DNA from: Lachnospiraceae bacterium
Lineage (GTDB): Bacteria > Bacillota > Clostridia > Lachnospirales > Lachnospiraceae
Assembly: GCA_900767585.1 (NCBI GenBank)
Contig: CAAFZP010000049.1
Location: 1-42,691 of the forward strand
DNA: 42,691 nucleotides
Reading direction: 5' to 3'
A model generated the notes under the pieces. That model was not told where the DNA came from. It did no database searches and saw only the letters and a list, made by a program, of their open reading frames with translations. The stretch's first letter is position 1. Every line of letters begins with the position of its first letter. This document shows positions 24,742-32,399 of this stretch, piece after piece. Made by a program: the position numbers and the translations under genes.

Positions 24742-26535
24742 ATGGATAATTTTTTTATTCACTTCGTATTATGCAATATAGCAATCGGTCTTTTCGTACT
24801 TATACTTTTATGTATGAAGAGAATATTTAAACATTGTCTCACTCCCCGCATGCAGTTTAATCTTTGGATTCCATTTACGATTTCACTGTTTGTTCCGTTT
24901 CTGCCAGTTTCATTTTCTACATTATCAACGAAAATGCGGGATCTGTTCCACCCTCTTGCACATTTTAGTCACGCAGTCCATACCACAAATACTTCGGAAT
25001 ATACATCCTCATCCACAAATCAAATCTATGATTACGCAATCTCCATGCGTACACAGTTTCCAGCCTATATTTCTACCATTTTTTGTGTGATCTGGGGAAT
25101 CGGCATGTTCGTTATGCTATTTTCTTTTGTGCGTTCCCTTGTATTACTGCACCATATGCGCCGCACAGCAAACCTTATGCAGGACAAACGCATACACGCC
25201 ATCTATCTGACATGTCTTTCCGAATTACAGCTTCGCAAATCCATCCCACTGTATTCTTCATCCATAATCGACACACCTGTCTCCACAGGAATTCTACGTC
25301 CTGCCATCTTTCTGCCATTACACCGCATCTCCAACTTTGAAGAACAAGAAATCCGATATATATTATTGCACGAGCTTATGCACTGTTATTATAAAGATGC
25401 CATTTTCAATTACTGTATGAATATCATACGAATCTTATATTGGTTTCATCCATTCATTTGGCTTATCACAAAGGAATTTTATACGGAGCGTGAACTTGCT
25501 TGTGACACCTCCGTCTTACGGTTACTTGGTGCGAACGAACAGATTTCATATGGCGTAACCCTGCTCCATTTTGTTGATAAGCAAACTAACACGCCCCTTT
25601 CCCTGCTAAATAATTTGAGTGAAAATGCCAAGCAGATGAAGCGTCGGATTTTGAACATCAAACAGCACCAGCCTCTGACTATTCAGAAGAAACTGCGCAG
25701 CATTTTATCCTTTCTGCTGTCACTTCTTGTAATCCTGTGTGGTACTCCCTGGCTGTCCGTTCATGCTTCTGACTCACTCCATTACCAGTGGGATACAAAA
25801 TCGGTCTCCATAACTTCACTTGATTTATCTGATCAGTATCAGTCGTACTCTGGAAGTTTTGTTTTGTATGATATTGCCGAAGACACATGGAGCATATACA
25901 ATCTGGATCAGGCAGTCACGCGTATTGCTCCAAATTCCACCTATAAACCGTACTGTGCCCTGTTCGGTCTTGATCAGCAAATCATCACGATTGATAATTC
26001 CAAATTAGAGTGGAATCATGAGTCATATCCTTTTTCCAACTGGGAAGCGGATCAAACACTCTCCTCCGCAATGAAATATTCTGTCAACTGGTACTTCGAC
26101 ACAATCCTGTCCAGTCTCAGCACAGAAATGCAAAGCAATTATCTGCGCCTGTTACAATATGGAAACCAGTCACCCAAAGATACATCCAGTATATTTGGAA
26201 TGGAAACTTCTCTAAAGATTTCTCCAGTCGAGCAGGTGCTCCTGCTGACCAGACTATATAAAAATGAACTTCCTTTTTCCACCGACCAGATGAATGCCGT
26301 CAAGAACTCCCTTTACATAACCTCATCCACACACGGAAAACTATATGGAAAAACCGGAACCGGACGGATAGATGAGAAAGATACGAACGGATGGTTTATC
26401 GGATATGTGATTTCGGATACAAACACTTATATCTTTGCAACCAATATACAGGCTTCTGACTACGCGAACGGTAAAACCGCATCTACACTCACATTGGCGA
26501 TTCTGTCGATGCTTCATCTCTGGGACGAACCGTAG
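24742..26535 (+). CDS. blaR1: BlaR1-type beta-lactam sensor/signal transducer
   Basis: A 597-residue membrane sensor. The M56 metallopeptidase part has several helices (about 4-24, 40-60, 108-132) and the zinc site HELMH at 210-214 with the downstream Glu in ERELACD. A last membrane helix (about 312-330) leads to an extracellular penicillin-binding domain with all three active-site motifs: STYK (399-402), SVN (447-449) and KTGT (537-540). It should therefore acylate with beta-lactams and trigger loss of BlaI. No beta-lactamase or PBP gene is adjacent; the only visible BlaI-type target besides the pair is the lipoprotein encoded convergently. The last 47 bases overlap the end of that lipoprotein gene. 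Confidence 0.94.
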   Translation: MDNFFIHFVLCNIAIGLFVLILLCMKRIFKHCLTPRMQFNLWIPFTISLFVPFLPVSFSTLSTKMRDLFHPLAHFSHAVHTTNTSEYTSSSTNQIYDYAISMRTQFPAYISTIFCVIWGIGMFVMLFSFVRSLVLLHHMRRTANLMQDKRIHAIYLTCLSELQLRKSIPLYSSSIIDTPVSTGILRPAIFLPLHRISNFEEQEIRYILLHELMHCYYKDAIFNYCMNIIRILYWFHPFIWLITKEFYTERELACDTSVLRLLGANEQISYGVTLLHFVDKQTNTPLSLLNNLSENAKQMKRRILNIKQHQPLTIQKKLRSILSFLLSLLVILCGTPWLSVHASDSLHYQWDTKSVSITSLDLSDQYQSYSGSFVLYDIAEDTWSIYNLDQAVTRIAPNSTYKPYCALFGLDQQIITIDNSKLEWNHESYPFSNWEADQTLSSAMKYSVNWYFDTILSSLSTEMQSNYLRLLQYGNQSPKDTSSIFGMETSLKISPVEQVLLLTRLYKNELPFSTDQMNAVKNSLYITSSTHGKLYGKTGTGRIDEKDTNGWFIGYVISDTNTYIFATNIQASDYANGKTASTLTLAILSMLHLWDEP

Positions 26536-28777
26536 GAAGCTCCCGTTCCTTTTCCTCTACGTGATTGGATAAGATTCGAAATGTTCCATCCGAAAAAGTC
26601 TGTACAACCAGCTTATTCACAAATGCGCAATCAGAATTTTTATCCGGCCAGACACCATCTACATACAGGCTTAAAGTTCCATCTGCATTATATTGATAAT
26701 CAATGACCTCTCCAAAAGGTGAATATGGATAATTGTACACGATATCCTGATAATACACATGTTTTTCCGCATCATAGGTATATGCATTTCGGAGCTGTTC
26801 TATGGTAACCGGAAGATACGTTGTCATAATCCGTTCAAAAAGGTCACCCGGAATGCAATCTGTAGATTCCCTATATGGCTCGCCATACGCAATAAGATAT
26901 AAATCCTCAAAAATTCCATCCATCAGAATATCACTTGCCGTCTCTGTGTTCCAATCTATCAAAAGCAAATTGTATTTTTGATAATCCAAACCGGATACAT
27001 ATTTCTCCGTCAATGCCTTACACGTATCAGAAAGTGGTTTTACACGCCAATAATTGCACAGACTCGCATGTACAGGAATATATTTGTAAGCATAGATAAA
27101 ATACCCCTTCTCTGTATAATTGATAAATTTGACATCATATGCATTTCTTCCGATCATCGACGGTCTCTTGTTTTCATCTGGTCGAACACCAACATAATAC
27201 GTTTGTAATTGCCCGTTACGATGTACAAATGTAATTCCTGTCAGCAGCCCATCCTCCAACACACTATATACAGTTACATCTGCATCTACGCCCTCCTGAA
27301 CCGACTCATAAAATGCGACCAGCAAATCACCATTTCTCATATCTTCGCCATCAGTTACCGCCACGACTCCAGAGTTTGCCAGTCTGCTTACCACCTCACT
27401 TCTCTGTTCGTCCGTAAAATTCTTTATATTCGATGTATAAAATAATCCATCTTCAAGTTCTACGTGTTCATACACATCCCAGATGCTTTCTGCATGCTCC
27501 ATAATTGATGCATCTATCTGCTCTTTTTCCTCATTCGTCAGCAATTCTGTTTCCGGCTTTGGAAATATATTGTTTTCATCCGAAATCCCATACCGTTCCT
27601 GCCATTCCTCATCCGTATAACGATCACTATGCCACCAATGTTCTCCCTCGGAATTATTTATTATGCGATTTTGCAAATAATGAATTGTACCATTTTCATT
27701 TTTTACTGTTACCATATGTGCAAATAACCGGGAAGTATTTTTCAAAGGAAAAACCGCATTTACTGTAAGTGTCATTGAACCATCTGCATTTTGCACACAA
27801 CCGACAACCTCGGAATACGGAATTTCCGCATAATCTATCTCATCCATACTCCGTGGTCGAAAAAGATATGTTTGTGTGTCCGAATTATACCGAAGCAGTT
27901 TGCGCAATGTTTCAACTTCAATTGGAAAATGCATCCTTATTACATTTTCGAATTCATCCTGTGGAATCTGATATTCCATTCCAACCGACAAATCCTCGCT
28001 CCTTTTGTATGGACATTCTTTCTGATAACATTCCTGATAAAATTTGACAAAGATATCATAGAAATCCAGCTGTCCCCAATGTTCAGCGTCCCAATCTACA
28101 AGAAATACATTATTCAGACTATATGAAATAGGTTCTATATAAGCTTCATTCATTGCCTTATACGCCGCATCTAATACTTCCACACGAAACGCAATATGTT
28201 CCTCTTCCGGTGCCGCAAGCAACGCCGACATCTGATTCGAAACCCAATACCCTTCTATAAACAAATACCCTTGCTGCGTATAACAAAACTCCGTTGCATC
28301 ATACTCCTGCAAATCTGAAATCTCCATTTGTTGATTATGATATTGTATATACTGTTGCTCAATGGTCACTTTTTCCCCACGTGACAAAAGACGATATACC
28401 CAAAACTTCTGATCCACTGCAATACGAAATATAATACAGTCTGCATCCTTTGTCTGTTTATTACTCTGAATAAACGCCTGCATTTGTTCTGCACATGCCA
28501 TATCTACTTTATTTTCCACATCAATAGCAACATATCCAAGTGAGCCAATCCCCTGCACAACCTGTGTTTGTTTTTGAACATCCGTTATATCATTGCTGGC
28601 ATCATCATAAATGGATTGATAGACACGTAAGCACTGATCCAGAGTCCCTTCATCTAAAATACCGGTCTGCTCCTCTTCGCTTTCAATTCTGATATTTCCC
28701 TTTCCGTTGTTGTGCAAACACCCTGTCAAAAGGAATATCATACTTATCACCATAGCTATCAAGCGTTGTTTTTTCAT
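26489..28777 (-). CDS. Large lipoprotein of two homologous halves, likely BlaI-regulated
   Basis: A 762-residue exported protein with signal peptide and lipobox LTGC (Cys 20). It consists of two related halves (about 44-375 and 437-735). Matching landmarks are NNVFLVDWDAEHW with YNLLLIDWNTETA; EFENVIRMHFPIEVETLRKL with LFERIMTTYLPVTIEQLRNA; and NADGSMTLTVNAVFPLKN with NADGTLSLYVDGVWPDKN. It may belong to a clostridial domain family of unknown function such as DUF6070, though I could not confirm the number. No enzymatic motif or penicillin-binding motif is seen. An AGGAGG lies 7 bases before the ATG, and two BlaI-type operators lie on its promoter, so it is probably made on beta-lactam or cell-wall stress. 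Its end overlaps blaR1 tail to tail. Confidence 0.85.
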   Translation of the reverse strand: MKKQRLIAMVISMIFLLTGCLHNNGKGNIRIESEEEQTGILDEGTLDQCLRVYQSIYDDASNDITDVQKQTQVVQGIGSLGYVAIDVENKVDMACAEQMQAFIQSNKQTKDADCIIFRIAVDQKFWVYRLLSRGEKVTIEQQYIQYHNQQMEISDLQEYDATEFCYTQQGYLFIEGYWVSNQMSALLAAPEEEHIAFRVEVLDAAYKAMNEAYIEPISYSLNNVFLVDWDAEHWGQLDFYDIFVKFYQECYQKECPYKRSEDLSVGMEYQIPQDEFENVIRMHFPIEVETLRKLLRYNSDTQTYLFRPRSMDEIDYAEIPYSEVVGCVQNADGSMTLTVNAVFPLKNTSRLFAHMVTVKNENGTIHYLQNRIINNSEGEHWWHSDRYTDEEWQERYGISDENNIFPKPETELLTNEEKEQIDASIMEHAESIWDVYEHVELEDGLFYTSNIKNFTDEQRSEVVSRLANSGVVAVTDGEDMRNGDLLVAFYESVQEGVDADVTVYSVLEDGLLTGITFVHRNGQLQTYYVGVRPDENKRPSMIGRNAYDVKFINYTEKGYFIYAYKYIPVHASLCNYWRVKPLSDTCKALTEKYVSGLDYQKYNLLLIDWNTETASDILMDGIFEDLYLIAYGEPYRESTDCIPGDLFERIMTTYLPVTIEQLRNAYTYDAEKHVYYQDIVYNYPYSPFGEVIDYQYNADGTLSLYVDGVWPDKNSDCAFVNKLVVQTFSDGTFRILSNHVEEKERELPTVRPRDEASTESPM

Positions 28778-28795
28778 CTGTTTTCCTCCTAATAC

Positions 28796-28842
28796 TACAT
28801 TTGTAATATTTATATATTACAGCTGTAGTATTAGTTTGTCAA
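28796..28842 (-). promoter_or_regulatory. Promoter with two BlaI-type operators for the duplicated lipoprotein
   Basis: On the minus strand TTGACA (28837-28842) and TAATAT (28814-28819) are 17 bases apart. TACAGCTGTA (28818-28827) overlaps the -10 and spacer, and TACATTTGTA (28796-28805) covers the expected start of transcription. Both match the TACA-NN-TGTA dyad also found before blaI; the two centres are 22 bases apart, about two helical turns, suiting cooperative binding on one face. Confidence 0.75.
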
Positions 28843-28894
28843 ATCAAACAACATCCTTGCAATCTAGGACGAATATAAGAGATAAATTTACCAA

Positions 28895-29905
28895 TTACAA
28901 GCGCTTTCGCGAAATGTTCCGCAATGTCCAATCCACGAGCTTTTGCATTCTATTTCCAACAATTATCATCAGTATGTAACTTGGTATCGTCAAACACAGA
29001 AATGCCAGACCATAATATTTCGGATTTTTCCACGCCGGCACCAGCTCATAAATCCATGCATCCATCAGATTGGAAAGCATGTATGCAAAAAATGATCCTC
29101 TGGCTGCAAACCGCACCAGACAGGAAAATCGTTCTGATAATTTTATCTTGTATAGAAGTAAAAAAATGCTGACACCGATCATCATGATCCAGATTGCTCC
29201 AAACTCCCATTTTACCGCATCCTTTAGTTTCCCATCTGTGGACAAGAGTGTCACACTGCCTGTTCCAAATGCCATAATTAAAATCACTGCCACGCAGATT
29301 CCTTTTTTCACATCCGGCTGCAATTTCTTAATAAACGCACCGATCACATAATAACTGAGCGGATATGCAATCTCCCAATACGCCGGAAATATCGTATATG
29401 GCGTGGCTGGCGCAAGCGACGTTGCCGCTATACAGGAAACCATAATCCACAAAAGCTGCATCTTATCAGTAATGTTTTTGATTGCAATGTTTATCAGCGG
29501 ACTAATCAGAATCAATCCAATATACATTCGGATATACCAGCCGTAGTACACGCCGCTAAAGGAGAAGAAACGTTCTTTCCATATAGAAAAAGGCTGCGGA
29601 TCGCCTAAGAAAAAATGCCGGATTGGAATAGAAACAGACGCCGCAAGCACATAGCTTATAACCACAGAAAGCAGACATTTGTAATAATGTCTGTTGATTG
29701 TTTTCCCCGACTTTAAATACCCCGTCAACATCATATAGAGTCCGTTGCAGCTTAAGAATAAACCACGGGATGCATTCGCAAACAGCATGGCTGCACCGAT
29801 CTGCTTTTGATGGTAATACCCATTATACAAATAGAAATGAAACCCAAATACAAACAACAGTCCAATTACGCGAATCAGATTGATGCCATCTTCCCTTTTT
29901 TCCAT
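28895..29905 (-). CDS. Acyltransferase-3-family membrane protein
   Basis: A 336-residue polytopic protein of the acyltransferase 3 family, which O-acylates envelope carbohydrates or lipids. The start EDGINLIRVIGLLFVFGFHF resembles the family's R..DxLR.(I/A)....V...H pattern, with the His in FGFHF (residue 22). About ten hydrophobic helices follow, including FFSFSGVYYGWYIRMYIGLIL, where YYxWYxRxYI matches the conserved W-F-hydrophobic segment. The substrate is unknown. AGGAGG lies 9 bases before the ATG. It is upstream of the BlaI-type promoter on the same strand and no terminator was found between, so read-through into the lipoprotein is possible. Confidence 0.85.
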   Translation of the reverse strand: MEKREDGINLIRVIGLLFVFGFHFYLYNGYYHQKQIGAAMLFANASRGLFLSCNGLYMMLTGYLKSGKTINRHYYKCLLSVVISYVLAASVSIPIRHFFLGDPQPFSIWKERFFSFSGVYYGWYIRMYIGLILISPLINIAIKNITDKMQLLWIMVSCIAATSLAPATPYTIFPAYWEIAYPLSYYVIGAFIKKLQPDVKKGICVAVILIMAFGTGSVTLLSTDGKLKDAVKWEFGAIWIMMIGVSIFLLLYKIKLSERFSCLVRFAARGSFFAYMLSNLMDAWIYELVPAWKNPKYYGLAFLCLTIPSYILMIIVGNRMQKLVDWTLRNISRKRL

Positions 29906-29978
29906 AGAAAAAGTCCTCCTCTGCCGATACTTCCTGTATCATACAGAGAAAGACTTTCATTCTTCTGATTCTTTTCTT

Positions 29979-31622
29979 TCAGTTTTCTTTCAATTCCTGC
30001 GATGCAGTTTGTTCCGATCGTTGTTTCGGAATTTCTACCACCGCGACAAACTGTTCATCATCGATTTCGATATGAAATGTTCCGCCAACCGAATCGGTAT
30101 AGGTCTGCGCAATCGCAAGTCCAAGACCACTGCCCTTCGTACTACGCGCTTTATCCCCGCGTGCAAACCGTTGTACGATTTCCTCCGGTGTGAAATTCAT
30201 TTCATAACTTGCAACATTGCTCATGCGAACTGTCACGTCCGACTCAGATTCAGTTACCCGGATATGTATGCGGGCGTGTGCGGGGGAATATTTGATTGCA
30301 TTTCCAACAAGGTTTACAAATACCTGATGCAGCATCGCACCATCCGACCATATCTCTACATGCTCTGCACTATAGTGCCGCTTCACCGTCAGATCCTGTA
30401 CCTGTAGCTTATCTGAAAGCAAGCCAATTGTCTGTTCCAACAGCTTGATCAAATCAATTTTCTCCCTCTTCGCCTTGATCGCGCCGCTGGAAATCTTGGT
30501 TAGTTCAAACAGCTCATCGACAAGGTCCCGCATATAGCCTGCCTTTCCATTTAACTGTGCAAGCCACGCCTGTCCATCCTTCGAAAGTGTCTCTCCGCAC
30601 AACAATTCTCCGTAGCCAAGAATCGACGTGAGTGGTGTACGCAGATCATGCGATACATTTGTAATCAGATCCACCTTGAATCGTTCGCTGACAACCGCCT
30701 GATCGATTGCCTGATCACGCGCATGCTTCAGGTCCGCCAGCATCCACTCTGTGTCTGCGTAGATATCCTGCTTTAACTCCGGCTCCAATCCCTGATGCAA
30801 ACGTCCGATCTGGTTCTCCATATGTGCCACTGCCCGCACATATCGAATCACAACCAGAAGCGCTGTCAACATACAGAATCCACACATAATCATCGCCATA
30901 CGGAAATATGCGGATGTCAAAATCCAGTTATGTGCTGCTCTGTTTACCATCAGGGAAAAAGCAATGGTGCACACCGTGAACCAGCCGCCTGCAAACACCA
31001 GAAATACATATCCATGTCCTGTCTGCTTCTTTAATGTGTCCGCGATCCGAAAAGCAACGGATGCATCCGTAGAAAAACCATGCCGCACCCATCTTACAAG
31101 ATCATGCCATGCATACACACTCATACACAGTAGCAAAAATAATATCACCCAGAATATCCATGCTGTCACATCCCATGTGATAACCTGATACACTGCCATT
31201 GTCACGACTAAGACATCCAATTCTACGCCCAATATAACCGGATAACTATGTAATACCACGAAACTCCCAATCCATGCTGCTATCCCGATTACAAGTGCAC
31301 AAATAAAAACGATTCTGTAATTTCTTGCATCCGTTCGTACTTTCTTCAGATCTTCCTGCGCAGCAGAATATTCCAGAACAGCCGTCGCATAGGGTGAATC
31401 ATTTGCTTCCGCAGTCACACCATTTACATCCCCATCACTCACGGCTTCTGTCGTCCGCATTTCCATCGTTGTTGGTTCTGTCGTCGGCTGTACCGCATAC
31501 ATATGCTCCGCTGTCTGGCTGTTTTCTTCGGCTTTCCGATATGCAAAGCAGCTAAGGAACAGAAGGATCGCCGTCACCAACGGAAGAATCAGTGCCATCC
31601 ACTTTTTATTTTTTGAAAACAT
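29979..31622 (-). CDS. Membrane sensor histidine kinase
   Basis: A 547-residue kinase. Two N-terminal helices flank a polar, Thr/Glu-rich extracellular loop (about 30-100: TTEPTTMEMRTTEAV), and four further helices (about 103-125, 132-170, 205-225, 240-262) follow. The DHp helix has NVSHDLRTPLTSILGY with phospho-acceptor H325; the ATP domain shows the N box HQVFVNLVGNAIKY, and GSGLGLAIAQTYTDSVGG as G2 box. It overlaps the response regulator gene by 17 bases, so the two are translated as a pair. The many membrane helices suggest sensing in or at the membrane rather than through the short loop. Targets are unknown; the neighbouring acyltransferase gene is a candidate. Confidence 0.92.
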   Translation of the reverse strand: MFSKNKKWMALILPLVTAILLFLSCFAYRKAEENSQTAEHMYAVQPTTEPTTMEMRTTEAVSDGDVNGVTAEANDSPYATAVLEYSAAQEDLKKVRTDARNYRIVFICALVIGIAAWIGSFVVLHSYPVILGVELDVLVVTMAVYQVITWDVTAWIFWVILFLLLCMSVYAWHDLVRWVRHGFSTDASVAFRIADTLKKQTGHGYVFLVFAGGWFTVCTIAFSLMVNRAAHNWILTSAYFRMAMIMCGFCMLTALLVVIRYVRAVAHMENQIGRLHQGLEPELKQDIYADTEWMLADLKHARDQAIDQAVVSERFKVDLITNVSHDLRTPLTSILGYGELLCGETLSKDGQAWLAQLNGKAGYMRDLVDELFELTKISSGAIKAKREKIDLIKLLEQTIGLLSDKLQVQDLTVKRHYSAEHVEIWSDGAMLHQVFVNLVGNAIKYSPAHARIHIRVTESESDVTVRMSNVASYEMNFTPEEIVQRFARGDKARSTKGSGLGLAIAQTYTDSVGGTFHIEIDDEQFVAVVEIPKQRSEQTASQELKEN

Positions 31623-32301
31623 ACCCTATCCCCCACACAACCTGTATATACTCTGGCTTCTTCGGATTGATTTCCATCTTCTCCCGGATTCGGCTGATGT
31701 GTATCATCACCGTATTCTCCACAGAGTAGGCATCACTTTTCCAAACCGCCTGATAAATCTGTTCCGCTGATACAACAATCCCGGCATTCTTCATCAGATA
31801 TTCCACAATTTTATATTCGGTCGCAGTCAGATGCACCAGCTCGCCCCGCACAACAAATTCCTTCGTTGCAGTATTCAGTTCCACATCCCTGCATGTCAGA
31901 ATCTCATGCTTTGCATTCTCCCGTATCGATCCAAAATGATCGTACCGGCGAAGCAATGCTTTCACACGCGCCAGTAACTCCTGCTTCATGAATGGCTTTA
32001 CAAGATAATCATCAGCACCAACTTCCAATCCAAGAATCCGGTCACTGCCCTCCGCCTTCGCAGACAGCATAAGTACCGGAACGTTGCTCATTTCCCGAAT
32101 CTTCATCGTCGCCATCAAGCCATTGCAATCCGGCATCATTACATCCATTATGATCAGGTCCGGCTGTTCTGTCTGATTCTTTGCAATCGCTGCATTTCCA
32201 TCATGCGCCACAGATACCGCATACCCAGCCTGTTCAAGTTCGGTTTGCAATAGATTTGTAATTGATCTGTCGTCATCTACGACTAATATTTTATATTCCA
32301 T
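31606..32301 (-). CDS. OmpR-family response regulator
   Basis: A 231-residue regulator. The receiver has acidic pocket D9-D11 (VVDDDRS), phospho-acceptor D53 (IIMDVMMPD), the Thr/Ser switch position in LMLSAKAEG and the Lys in LVKPF. A short linker leads to the winged helix (about 130-231) with LTATEYKIVEYLMKNAG and VENTVMIHISRIREKM ending VVWGIGYVFKK. Layout and sequence resemble VanR-like regulators. It is transcribed ahead of the kinase. Upstream, a TTGACA lies in the tail of the type VII locus terminator (32351-32356) with only a weak -10 (TAGTGT) 17 bases on, so its promoter is uncertain. Confidence 0.94.
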   Translation of the reverse strand: MEYKILVVDDDRSITNLLQTELEQAGYAVSVAHDGNAAIAKNQTEQPDLIIMDVMMPDCNGLMATMKIREMSNVPVLMLSAKAEGSDRILGLEVGADDYLVKPFMKQELLARVKALLRRYDHFGSIRENAKHEILTCRDVELNTATKEFVVRGELVHLTATEYKIVEYLMKNAGIVVSAEQIYQAVWKSDAYSVENTVMIHISRIREKMEINPKKPEYIQVVWGIGYVFKK

Positions 32302-32351
32302 CTTATGTACCTCGTCTCCCTATGTATACACTACGATAGTCATATGATCTT

Positions 32352-32386
32352 GTCAACAAAAAAGACTTCCCACTTTTATGGGAAGC
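32352..32386 (-). terminator. Rho-independent terminator of the type VII/TerY-P locus
   Basis: On the minus strand GCTTCCCA, a loop ATAAAAG and TGGGAAG (stem CTTCCCA 32366-32372 with TGGGAAG 32379-32385) are followed by a run of T residues (32357-32363). It starts 14 bases after the kinase stop, and is the clearest terminator in the window. Confidence 0.88.
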
Positions 32387-32399
32387 CCTTCCTGCATCA

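Noticed and set aside
24742..26535. Stand-alone class D beta-lactamase in place of a sensor
   Set aside because: The penicillin-binding motifs lie in the C-terminal third of a chain with an M56 HELMH site and membrane helices, which is BlaR1 architecture.
28858..28900. Short hairpin GCGCTTTCGCG region as a terminator of the acyltransferase
   Set aside because: It lies at the coding end of the gene, the stem is only a few pairs and no T-run follows.
29906..29978. Separate promoter for the acyltransferase gene
   Set aside because: No -35/-10 pair with acceptable spacing was found between the histidine kinase and the acyltransferase.
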